DNA of 64,000 nt from Verpa conica. Taxonomy: Eukaryota; Ascomycota; Pezizomycetes; Pezizales; Morchellaceae. Made by a program: the position numbers and the translations under genes. The notes beneath the pieces were generated by a model that made no database searches, was not told where the DNA came from, and saw only the letters and a list, made by a program, of their open reading frames with translations. The number at the start of each line of letters is the position of its first letter. Position 1 is the first letter of the stretch. Below, piece by piece: positions 47,566-57,782 of the stretch. Location of the stretch: assembly GCA_033030425.1 (NCBI GenBank), contig JAUFSD010000002.1:3038001-3102000 (forward strand). The letters are read 5' to 3'.

Positions 47566-49334
47566 ATGGACGTATCCGCGCTGGCTGGCCCCGATATCGG
47601 AAAATACAGGCCCTATTCGAACTTGGCGAGGTTGGAAAGCGAAGAGACCCTAGTCGGTGTTTGTGTTTGGCTAACTTGGTACAGAACGGGTTCTTGCCAG
47701 ACATTACCATTACGCTTATCGCGGAAGAGTGTTCGGTCACTGCTTTATCTTCTGGGCTTCGCATGTTCGGTAGCGGTTATCGTGGTCCTTGGTAGGTCCG
47801 GGGATGTGTATGTACCTGTGCGCACCCAGCAATATAGGGGTATAATCGGTAAGTAGCTACTATACACCTGCTATATACTCGAGTATTAACTTATCACGAA
47901 TACTGTATAATAGACTCGAATAGAAACGTCTCTCTTTCAGGACCATATAAAATAACCCCATTCCCCCCGACCCTCAACCCGCTGTCTGAGCTTACACCCC
48001 TCTCCTATGGCCCCTGGGAAGCAGTATTCCCGGACTCCGTCACAATCGGCGAGCCATTCAGACTCCGAATCGAGTGCACTCATTCAGACACCAAATACTG
48101 CCCCCCATCATACTACATCCAATTCTACGGCACCACCGCAGCCTCAGTCCCAATAACCTCCTTCACCCAACTGACCCCCAGAACCGTCGAAGCACTCATG
48201 GTCCTCGACGAACCCGGCACCTACCAAGTCTACGCCTGGCCCAACGACCCACACTGCGACCACTGGCAACAAGAGGTCCTCCCGGTCCCAGTCCACAAGC
48301 AATCCGTCCACGGAACGCCCCACCCGCTACAAGCCACCGGCACACCCACCAAACCCGACACGCACCGGACCTGCCGAAGCCACGCCGAGGTCCTCGACGG
48401 CCGCTGGCTCAACCACGACCTAATCCCACCACGCCTAAGCCACACCTACTCCTTCGGCCACTTCCACCCCACCACCGAAGCCACATCCCACTACACCCTC
48501 CCACCGAGCTCCTCATCTCACTCACGCTACACCTACTCACCCTACCCGTGCAAGATCCCCCACAGAACAATCCTTGACGTCATCGACGCTATCAAACCAC
48601 TAACACACATCCTCTTCATCGGCGACTCCATCGCGCGGGGCTACGTCTGCACACGGGTATTCGCAGACCTATTCGGCGCAAACCTTGGCGTCTGCGAGTA
48701 CCACCCAGAGTCCAAAGTGTGGGAACACGGCAACAAAGCCGCGACTTGGATCCACCCAGACGAACCCACCCGGAGGAGTGTCGCTGTCACGCTCGCATTC
48801 GTGCGGGCGGAGTTTGGTGATATAGTTGGGTTCCTGGATACGCTGGAGGTGCCGCAGGTTGTGGTGTTTAATATGGGGTACTGGGTTGATGCGCTCGGGG
48901 ATGTGGAGTTTGTGCAACAGTATAGGGCGTTTTTTGAGTATGTTGATGAGAGGTGGGAGGGCGCCCATGTGCTTGTTAGGTCTACGACGAGTGTGGTCCA
49001 GCCTGTTCAGTGCTTTGAGAAGGGGGGTCATTCGAGGGCGAATTCGTATAGGATGAGGGGATTAACCCTCGAGGCGGTGGAGGAGTGGGCGGCGAGATTG
49101 ACCAGTGTCAGGAGTAGGACGAAGGTCTCGTTTATTGATGCCTATGCGCTTACAGATTCTAGGCCCGAGACGACGGTGGATGGGTATCATTGGATGTATC
49201 ATTCTCCGGAGTTGGTCAAGAGCTGGCAGAGCTGGAATCTGACAGTTAGGCCCACTGCTGGCGAGGCGGATGATGCGTTGTTGGATTGGATGTGGGATGA
49301 GATTATTACAGGGAGGTCTATAAATTCGGTTTAG
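47566..49334 (+). CDS. Membrane-anchored SGNH/PC-esterase-like protein
   Basis: Two exons (47566-47848, 47941-49334) encode about 558 aa. The first exon carries a 55-residue N-terminus and one hydrophobic helix (SLLYLLGFACSVAVIVVLG, about 58-76), giving type II topology with the catalytic part in the Golgi or ER lumen or outside. The luminal region contains paired cysteines and CRSHAEVLDGRW, then FIGDSIARGYVCTRV with Ser324, and DGYHWMYHS with Asp508/His511. These form the Ser-Asp-His layout of SGNH and PC-esterase/TBL-type O-acyltransferases or esterases. Such proteins add or remove O-acetyl groups on glycans; which applies here is unknown. The ATG at 47566 is the first in frame. Splicing at GTAAGT/TTTCAG is supported by continuous frame (RGIIG-GPYKITPF). 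Confidence 0.8.
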
Positions 49335-51049
49335 ATGTGTAAATTATTACTATACTAGAGGACAGTTATTACCTAGTCTGGAATTAAAAGTAATTATAGG
49401 GTTAGGGTTGATATTTATATCAAAGCGCCTGGTCCCTGCTTTTAGACATGGTTTAACCTTGGGAAAAGAAATTAACGGCCGGTCGTCTCCAGGTATCACT
49501 CAGTGTGGGGCGCTGCAGCCCTGTCGTGACAGCCAGAACCAGAATTATTCTACGAGACGGGTCCAAATCGGTTGCCTAGCCGTTAACGCCACATCGACCA
49601 GGGTCGATTCAGGGTCGGGTTACGCATGGACCACTCAAGTATTCTCGAGGAGCAAATAAAAAAAAAAGTTTCTCCCGGGGGCTGAACCGCGGACCGTTTC
49701 TCACTTGTCCCAGAATAAGTGCGACTAGGCTTCCCGGTATACCGGTAGGCCATCTTCACCTGAAAGTATTGGTAGACTTTGTACTTTTGAGGTGTGTAAA
49801 GGGGGCTCTTTTCTTTTTCTTTTTCTTTTTCTTTTTCCCCTCATAATATGACAATGTAACCGACCTAAAATCACAGCTAAAAGATAGCTAAATATAATCA
49901 GAGGAAGCTGTAGACCTAGGCTGATGGAAGTCAAGTATGGTGCGCGCAGTCTTAAATGTGTCACAGTATTTGGGGCGATATTCCGGCCCCCACAGCCAGC
50001 CAAATCACTAACAAAAAGATATGTGGCCTGCTATAGCTTCAATAAAGCTCTATATCTTTTTATTAGGCTTGGGGATTTGTGGTTGTTGTGGAATAAAACT
50101 TCATTTTTGGCTGTAAAAAGTACCAAATGGAACCATTCCTAGAAATACTTAAGCATGATGGATGCTATACATGGCCTGGCAAGTAACAATGGATATACCA
50201 GAGGTAAAGCTCTATTACAATCATATATTGGCAGTATTATTTTTCTATTGAACATACCCCTGAGCTTGTAGGATTTTATTTTGATTTTTTACATGGCCCA
50301 GATTATTGAAGTTTGGCCCAGATTCGGTGTAGGTTGCTATCTCACCTCGGATTCGGCTAGCACATTTAAGATTACGCGCACCATACTTGAATCTGGTTTT
50401 GTAAGGTATTAGTAGAAGATAGCATGACCAAAGCACTCTCCATATACCTACCATATCTATTATGATTAAATCTATATCACACAAGCACTATATTAATCCC
50501 CTTTACTATCGCTCAAGTTCTAGGGTATGTTGAAAAGAATTGGTAGTGTGATCACTCACTTTTTAGAAGTTCCGGGTACATGGAGCCTAGTTCTGGGAGC
50601 TATCACGATGATAATATAATTTTTATTAACAGAAAATAATATTGTTCCATTAATAGCTATGAATAAAAGTATACCGAGCTCTATCTCAGGTAGGCATACA
50701 TATGAGTAAGTTAACGTATGACAATAACTTCACATACGTATCAACCACAACACCTTAATACAGCCATCGTCTAGAGAGCCTAGATGTCTCTTGGGGGCTA
50801 TCTGCTTTCAGAATAAGTATCAATTTATTTACGGTAACTTTTGCATTGCCATGCTATTGCGCAAATAAACGGGTATTTTTACTACCTAACAATAACTTTT
50901 TCCTTCCTGAGTTGGTCTAGTTTATTCGAGTTCCCGGAAGCTACACGCCTAATACGACAAAATAAATCCTAGCAAAAGGAAACTCAACACATAAGAAAAA
51001 CACCGCAACCAAAAAACGCCATAAAGAAACAAGAAGAATAAATCTCTAT
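49335..51049. other. Intergenic, no gene seen
   Basis: The stretch includes an A10 run at 49658-49667, a (CTTTTT)n tract near 49806-49838, and a tRNA-like sequence too degenerate to annotate. Otherwise only short unsupported frames occur. Confidence 0.55.
49806..49838. repeat. CTTTTT microsatellite
   Basis: About five tandem copies of TTTTTC form a pyrimidine tract on the plus strand in intergenic DNA. Confidence 0.85.
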
Positions 51050-52447
51050 TCAAGGGAACCCATTTCTTTTACAGTAATTCACCCACTGTTCCCATACCGT
51101 CTCACAGTCCTTATTACTCCTAACCAGATAAGAATCCGGTTTATTCCACGACAAATAAGTCGGATCACCCATTTTCCTTTACATACAACACAGCATCAGT
51201 ATTCAACAACCCCAGTCTCAGGACTCGACTACTCACCTCGGACACCCCACCAACCTCACAGTCATCGCAAACCCAGTCAATGCACAAAACACCGCAGAAA
51301 CAACATAGGCAATACCCAAGCCACTCCCTCTCCCACCCATCGGACTAGTCGTTGATATAACCAACGCTTTTGTCCCGCTATACCCAGCGGTATAGAACCG
51401 CGAGGTGATATTCATACGGTAGACGCCCGCCGCCAGTACATCATGATCATTACGCTTCGCCAGGAGACTAAACCTCGGCAATCCTGCCATCTTCATCCAG
51501 ACATGAAACTCCTCCCACTCCTGCAGGTTTGGGATATTACTACTGTTGTATCCGTCCGGGTAAGATTCTGCCCAGAACGGGGGGGGCACAATGTCGGCGG
51601 GGTTGTAGGTGGTTGGTCTGTATAACGCTCGGTCCTGGGGCCATGCTATGCCGCGCGAGGTGGTGCGGTATGTGTGGTTGTTGTCGGTGCGCACGGGGGA
51701 GAAGAATGTGTCGTTGAACATTGAGTTTGCAATCTCCCCGCATGGGTAGTAGGGTTTGCCTTCGGTGTTTGCGAAGAGCGGTTTGCATTGGTAGTTTCCG
51801 TCTGAGAGGCTCTGTAGTTGGGTGAGTGTTCTTGCTTCGCCTAGGAGCTGGGCTCGGTCGCGCGACATGCTGAAGCGGCGGTGGTTGGTGTGCATGTTTG
51901 TTAGCTTGTAGCGGAAGAGGACGGGTGGGGTTAGGTTTGTGGGGATTGTGAACTGCAGGGTGCAGGTTTTTGTGGTGGGGTCTGAGCTCCATGTGTACGT
52001 TTGAAGGTCGGAGGGCGTGAGGGGGGAGTGGAAGTAGGCTGTGAAGGAGCTTGCAGGAATAGGCGTCATGGTGGAGGTGGTGTTGAGACAGTGCGTGTAG
52101 TCGATTGTGAGCTCTTGGACTTGTGCGGATGTATATAGAAGAAGACCTCCGATGGGTGCAAATATAGTGGCGAGGACGAAAAAGATGGGGATGGTCCCGG
52201 CGGGTACGAACAGAGGACTATCAATGTTAGATATGAGTATTTAGAGCAAAGGATGGGTGATGAACCTCCAGGACTTGAGATTCTGTTGGCGCCAGGGAGT
52301 GTCTAGAGTAACTGTTAGCTTGGATCATAGCTAAGGCTCTGGTGTATAGGTAGTACTTTGAGGCCTCATGGTCTTTTCAGATACCAGCGGAGAAGAAGCA
52401 TCGCATGTGTCTCCTCCATCTTTTGCCATAGCTGTAGTATTCGACAT
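51050..52447 (-). CDS. CDC50: Cdc50/Lem3 family P4-ATPase (lipid flippase) accessory subunit
   Basis: Four exons (52357-52447, 52266-52311, 51237-52217, 51050-51176) give about 414 aa. Two transmembrane helices are visible, at about 55-74 (IPIFFVLATIFAPIGGLLLY) and 345-367. A large lumenal domain between them has several N-glycosylation sequons and paired cysteines. Signature sequences are WRQQNLKSWSPLF before helix 1, FAPIGG, DYTHC, YYPCGEIANSMFNDT, GIAWPQDRALY, LPRFSLLAKR and the C-terminal PRKMGDPTYLSWNK, which appears only after the last splice. The protein chaperones and activates phospholipid flippases in Golgi, endosome or plasma membrane. The small second exon and the first donor (GTACTA) are chosen for frame and family fit; the first intron is 45 nt. 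It is divergent from the Rab escort gene. Confidence 0.93.
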
Positions 52448-52948
52448 TGCGAGAGTTGACAGTGTATGTGTAGCGATAGTACAGTGTAGGTGTGAGGTAC
52501 GCAAAGAAGGTGAGTGGAGGTGAAGTGTAGAAATTACTCTGCGTCGCAATAGTTGCTGAGGACATAATTGGTAGTTATATATAGATTGAATAGCTACATA
52601 TTGAATGGCCGGTTCAAACTCATTCCCAAACGGTACATGTATGTATCTTTACTAATAGACTCAGTCAAATGTTTCATAATGCATGTAGCTCACTACTACA
52701 TGCGGCGACATAACAATACCGGGTGGAATATAGATCGAGTGATTATCCATGACCATGACTCAGCCACTATTATTCTCTAATATCCCACAGGAGCGAAAGC
52801 CCAATCATCTTCATCCCTAGACTCCAAGTAAAATCTTGCAGTAAGACACCCACGGGCTCAAGCATTACTCCCACGCCAAGACAGCACGTGACACCCACCC
52901 CACCTCGTCACCGTCACGTCTCCCCCGCCCACTATACTCACAACCACC
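52448..52948. promoter_or_regulatory. Divergent promoter region, Cdc50 / Rab escort protein
   Basis: A 501-bp intergenic region separates two oppositely transcribed membrane-traffic genes. A palindromic CACGTG E-box (52885-52890) lies 59 bp upstream of the Rab escort start. No canonical TATA box was seen near that gene. Shared regulation is inference. Confidence 0.45.
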
Positions 52949-54874
52949 ATGGCATTCTCCGAGAACCCCCCCCTACCATCCACAGACTGGGACGTCCTCA
53001 TCTCTGGCAGTGGAATCAAACAGTCTCTTCTAGCCGTGTAACTTCTCCCCTCACTCAAAACTACCCACCCCGCTAACATACCCCCCTAGAGCTCTCGGAC
53101 GTGCCGGTAAAACGGTCCTCCAGATCGATAGGAACTCTTATTACGGCGGCTCCAGTACTGCGTTTTACTCGCTCCCCGAGATCGATACTTGGGCGAGCCG
53201 CGTCAACAATGGTTTAGAGCCTGGGTTTTCGGATGCGGTTGTTGTCCGTGGTGAGGGTGCGGAGAAAGGGAGAGGGTATACGGTTTCGTTATCGCCGGAT
53301 CTGGTGTACTGGCATAGTGCGCTGCTACGACTACTCAGGAGTGCGGACATGACGGATTCGTTCTCGTGGCAGGCGGTGGGGAGCTGGTGGGTGTGGCTTA
53401 CAGATGAGGATATTGCTGTTCCTGCTGCCTCGACTGGGGGTGGGGCAGCTGTGCTCAGGGACGTGGGGGTGAAGGCTGTAAAGGCTGCTGCAGCGGGGAA
53501 GAAGAAGTGGAATAAAGGGAGGAAGAAGGCAACTGAAGATGCAGTAAATGTTGACGATCCGGCTGCGAGTTCAGCACCCCCGCAAGAAGTGGAGGCAGCG
53601 ACAACTTTGAGAAGGATCAGCGGTAACTTTAGAGAGGTTGCTTGTACTTTTGAGGATGTTGCGTGGAGTAAAGACTTGACCGATCGGGATAGAGGGTATC
53701 TGGGCGAGTTTCTACGATTTGTCATGAAGCACGACTCTAAGGAACTAGGCGATCAGAAGTATCGTGATATCTTTACGGGTATTTCTCACCCTGGCCATCG
53801 TCTTGCATTCACTAATATCAGGTACCAGAGAACAAAACAAATTCCCTTCACTCCCTTTTATCGACACATTTCCCTCTGCCACCATCAGCTATTACGTCTC
53901 TCTCGTCTTTGACACTGCTCCCAAACCCACCTACGAAAACACCTGTTGAACTAGCTGTTCCTAGGCTCGCAACGCATTTCAGCTCCCTGGGGAACATTCC
54001 TGATGTGCGCTCGGCTGCGGCATTGACTATTGCGTATGGCGGCTCTGCAGAGCTATGCCAAGTATTCTCTCGTGCTGCTGCAGTTGCTGGAGGTGTTAAT
54101 GTACTCGGACGGGGGATCAAAAGCATAGGAAAGCAAGAAACTGGAGAAATCCCGGCTGTGAAGTCGGCTGAAATGGAGCTAGCGGGGGAGAAAACAGAAA
54201 CAGTTAAAAGAGCCCTTAAAGTAGATCTCGACAACGACGAAACAATCAACGTAGACTGGGTCATCGGCTCTGACGGAGATCTGTGCCCCTCACAAGAGTC
54301 ATCACAACAGGTAACAAATTCAATGGCAAGGGCAGCATACATCATCTCCGGAGATCTCCCTGCCCTATTTGAAAAGAAATACAAGGATGAATCTACTACG
54401 CCGGCGGCGGCAATCATCATGGTCCCGTCATCAACGGCCGATGGTGACCCAGTCTATGTAATCGCTCGCTCTTCGATCACTGGGGAGTGTCCGCGTGGCC
54501 AAAGTAATCCACCTACCCACTCATAAGATGGCTATTACTAACACTAGCTAGCTCTCCTCTATGCATCTACTGCCCTTCCATTACAGCCAGGCTATGACGC
54601 GATAGCTCTTGCTGTAGAACGACTCTTGGAAAACCAACCCGATCATCCTAAAGTTCTACTGTCGCTGTTCTATACAACAACAACCAGTGAGCCACACGCA
54701 GAGACGGAAGATGGGCTAATTCACTTGCATCCAGTGGGGTTGGGAGTTGTGTTTGAGGATGACGTAGTGGAAGAGGCTATGGGTGTGTTTGAACGGGTGA
54801 TGGGGACGAGAGAGGGGTTTATGAGATTGCCGGATGAGGCGAGGAGGCTGATGGATGAGATGGAGGAGGAGTAA
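52949..54874 (+). CDS. MRS6: Rab escort protein (Rab geranylgeranyltransferase component A)
   Basis: Four exons (52949-53037, 53090-53778, 53829-54503, 54591-54874) encode about 578 aa. The GDI/REP FAD-like fold begins DVLISGSGIKQSLLAVALGRAGKTV...IDRNSYYGG, rebuilt by the first splice. Later family segments are RYLGEFLRFVMKH-like, FPLPPSAITSLSSLTLLP, LAVPRLATHFSSLGN and YGGSAELCQVFSRAAAVAGGVNVLG, with a C-terminal beta region. The inserted low-complexity Lys/Ala segment (about residues 135-185) and the total length favour a Rab escort protein over the shorter Rab GDI. It presents newly made Rab GTPases for geranylgeranylation in the cytosol. Splice choices at introns 2 and 3 were made to keep frame; both acceptors have a nearby alternative AG. 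The symbol is by family, after yeast Mrs6. Confidence 0.88.
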
Positions 54875-55141
54875 GGTGTATCCTACAGTTTTAGGGATAG
54901 CTAATATTTGTACTTTAAGGGAATGTCATTAGATAAACAGCCGTAATCATGAAGTATCACTCGGCATATTTCATCCCGTTATATCTGATCTAAAACCATG
55001 CATTCTATCTAGAAGCAAGAACCAGTCTAATTAAGGCATATACATAAAAGAGAACAAACCATCTGCAACTACACAGCAGAAGTCCTTTTGTATACCAAAC
55101 CATCTAAAGCATCCAAACAGAGTAAAATAAAAAGCCACACT
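54875..55141. other. Convergent intergenic region
   Basis: 267 bp between the 3' ends of the Rab escort gene and the secreted disordered protein gene. It is A-rich and probably contains both polyadenylation regions; no other signal was identified. Confidence 0.5.
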
Positions 55142-56215
55142 CTAGTTATACCGCCCCTCAAAGACATCCATAGCCTCAAAGAACGACACAACACTATCAC
55201 ACCCATGTCCCTGAATCCTATCCCCCACAACCAATACATTACACGGGGACCCCACCCTCCTCTTCTCCAACCCACCCTTCAACCCAGCCTTCCCACGAGC
55301 ACCAGTCGTCTGCGTCGCCAACGAAGCCGGCACCCCACCCACACCCGCTCCTTTACCATTCGCAGCCGACCTACCCAAGAACCCATCCTCCACATTAATC
55401 GCCGTCGGGTTCTGCGTAAACTTGTAATCGGCAGCAATCCGATTAAACACCTCGGGACTGATTGATATTGGCGGCTTCCGATCTGGTGAGAACCGTTGAT
55501 TTGAAGATGAACCATCACGGCGGGAGATAGTTGGTTTTTGTTGTTGCCAGGGTTTTGTAGTGTAGGGTTGTGAATTTGGTTTCAAGAGGTTGTCGAGGTA
55601 GGTTTGGAGACTGTTGAAGTTGTGCGTATCGTGCTTACTGGCGTATTCTGCGAAAAGGGCGTCGAATTCTTCGTTTGTGAGTTCTAGCTCCTCGGGTTGC
55701 TCTTCGGCTTCGGTTTCGGCTTCGGCTTCAGGCGCGGGAGCGGGAGAGGGAGCGGGTGCTTCTTCTTCGGGTGTGGGCTCCTTTTTGGGTTTCTTGGGGA
55801 TGACGGATCGTTTAGTTGCTTGATTAGCGGCTTCAGAGGGGTTCGTGAGGTCCTCGGGAGACGTTGGTTCTTCAACTATGATTGTCTCGTGCTTCTCTTT
55901 AACGGCGGCCATAAAGCTGCGGAAGTTATCGCCTAGTCTAGAGTCCCAACTCGTCATCTCGACGGCTTCCGATGGAGAGTGAGGGTCTGCGGTGGTAGTA
56001 GTGGTGCTTTTTTTAGGTTCCAGGTTCTCGTTTGCGAACTCGGTTTCGAGCTCGATCTCGGGGGTGGAGGTGGAAGTGTGCCATTGTTTGGGCTTGGCGA
56101 GACTCTCATGTACTGCTGTTTGAAGGGTCAAGGGGGAGAAGGGGCTTTCGGGCTGTAGTGGTAGAGGGTATGCATATGCTCCTATGAGCAGAGTGGATAG
56201 AAGAAGGGTGTACAT
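55142..56215 (-). CDS. Secreted, largely disordered protein with C-terminal dibasic cleavage site
   Basis: A single exon encodes 357 aa. A signal peptide (MYTLLLSTLLIGAYAYPLP) is followed by acidic, Pro/Glu/Thr-rich low-complexity sequence, including an EEEAPAPSPAPAPEAEAE-type tract at about 150-170. A short predicted helical stretch follows (ELTNEEFDALFAEYASKHD, about 174-192). The C-terminus is different: LEKRR supplies a Kex2-like dibasic site, and the last 40 or so residues contain the only two cysteines (SPCNV and GHGCDS). This layout resembles a precursor with a small disulfide-bonded C-terminal domain. I do not recognise a family. A TATA box is present upstream and the frame is open throughout, so the gene is well supported although its function is unknown. 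Confidence 0.8.
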   Translation of the reverse strand: MYTLLLSTLLIGAYAYPLPLQPESPFSPLTLQTAVHESLAKPKQWHTSTSTPEIELETEFANENLEPKKSTTTTTADPHSPSEAVEMTSWDSRLGDNFRSFMAAVKEKHETIIVEEPTSPEDLTNPSEAANQATKRSVIPKKPKKEPTPEEEAPAPSPAPAPEAEAETEAEEQPEELELTNEEFDALFAEYASKHDTHNFNSLQTYLDNLLKPNSQPYTTKPWQQQKPTISRRDGSSSNQRFSPDRKPPISISPEVFNRIAADYKFTQNPTAINVEDGFLGRSAANGKGAGVGGVPASLATQTTGARGKAGLKGGLEKRRVGSPCNVLVVGDRIQGHGCDSVVSFFEAMDVFEGRYN

Positions 56216-56272
56216 GATGTGGTTTGAGTAGGGATTACGGTTCGTGTGGGTTTTTTTGGTATATGTTGTGGG

Positions 56273-56280
56273 TTTATATA
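56273..56280 (-). promoter_or_regulatory. TATA box of the secreted disordered protein gene
   Basis: TATATAAA on the minus strand lies 58 bp upstream of the start codon at 56215. Confidence 0.5.
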
Positions 56281-56982
56281 GGGGGTTCTTATGATCTATA
56301 GTGCATTTTTTTTTTTTTTTTTTTAGTGGGTGCTGGGCTTGGACTATAGCTTGGGTAGAAGAATGAGGATCTCTCGAATATTACTGAAGAGTTTTTTTAT
56401 AAGACGTGGTGATTATGATCTCTACACTAATATCTCGAGGTCTTATTTCCCCATTGGGATAGCGGCAGACCTGCGCTGCGGGAGTAGCCGGCTCGTCGCT
56501 TTACTAGACGTGTCATGGTATACCCTATATGGTTGCTCTATATGGGTCTAGAACTACTACTATTGCAAGTAGCCCGTTGCCTCATGTGGATTATTACGTA
56601 CTACGCGGCTACTACCGCTGGCTGGCATCATCGGTTAGCCCCGCTGGCGTAGACATTACCGCATACCTTAACTGCGGTCATCTAACACGGGATGCAAACT
56701 GATATTTATGTGCAGAAACCACAGCAGGGCGAAATCCTGTAAATATCACCTATAGTACAGATCTAATTCTTTTTTTTATCACCTCTTAGCGGAAACTACC
56801 GTACATGTATAATTCATTCCAAAGCTAGTCTCTCCGAGGATACATACGTCTGTAACAGTGTTAGGTCTAGAGCTGAGATCTCCCCATTCCCCACAGGAAG
56901 TCCAAGTCACATATGTCTCCGCCCTGTAGTACGATAGCTTATGATTCCAACCCCCGAGAAGAACCCCCACTCCGATGACTAC

Positions 56983-57020
56983 CCTCTGGGCTGTATGTAC
57001 CTATAATTAATTCATTCATT
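56983..57020 (+). mobile_element. 38-bp retrotransposon tail insertion with 14-bp target duplication
   Basis: The insert carries TGTATGTACCTATAATTA followed by ATTCATTCATT. It lies between ACTCCGATGACTAC (56969-56982) and ACTCTGATGACTAC (57021-57034). It is the shortest copy of the (ATTC)n-tailed family in the window. Confidence 0.8.
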
Positions 57021-57782
57021 ACTCTGATGACTACGTGATCATACAGTATCACTCGCACACTCCACATCCATGTAGTGGCAACGCGCATGCACCGCCCGCT
57101 GTCCGGTTAGTTATGAGACATACAAGCCTGTCAGCTTCAGCTCCAGCGCAAATCCGACATACAGAAACAACCACCGACAAGCCATTTCATACAATAAACT
57201 GCCATCCTCTCAAAAAGGAAGAAGCCGTATTATTTCAATAGACAGTTGAGAGTTGTACCTCAGCCCGATTGCAGGGATCAGTTAATGGCGACACTTTTTT
57301 CTTGCCCCTCCCATCCAAGGGTAAATCTACACCCCTCATTCAGCTTATCCGGTAAGTCCCGTTTTTTTCCTTTCTTTTTTCTTCTTCAGCCCTGTCGATC
57401 CGGGAAAAAAGAAGGGACTGTCCTGCAGGAGTATATCCTGCGTACGCCTTATCGGACGTATATGAGATAGAGAGAGATATTTTTCCCGTAGGATTGGATG
57501 GTGTTTTTCTTTTTTTCCCCTTCTCGTTCAGGAAGAGCGTCTTGGCACGGTACTCGTTAATGTTTCTTGGGAACCACCGGCAGAATACATGTAGTGAGCA
57601 CATATCGTATCTTTTTAAAAAAAAACCTGTTTATAATTTTATAGACAGTAGAGGGGTATTCACTCATCTTGAGCGTTTATCTAGTTGGTAGTTTCTCTTT
57701 AAAATATAACTCTGAATCGTCTACCATCACAATTCTACCAATTATTCTTCCTCCTCAAGAGGAAAGGCACAAAAACTCCACA

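Larger units (their letters stand above)
56216..57782. other. Intergenic with a retrotransposon mini-insertion
   Basis: No gene was recognised. A T18 run lies at about 56308-56325, a 38-bp insertion with target duplication at 56983-57020, and a T-rich zone at 57360-57520 precedes the amylase gene. Confidence 0.55.

Noticed and set aside
49658..49754. Minus-strand tRNA-like segment with GGTTCAGCCCC and a following T10 run
   Set aside because: The stems do not pair into a cloverleaf and no clear A box exists; a scan with a tRNA covariance model would be needed.
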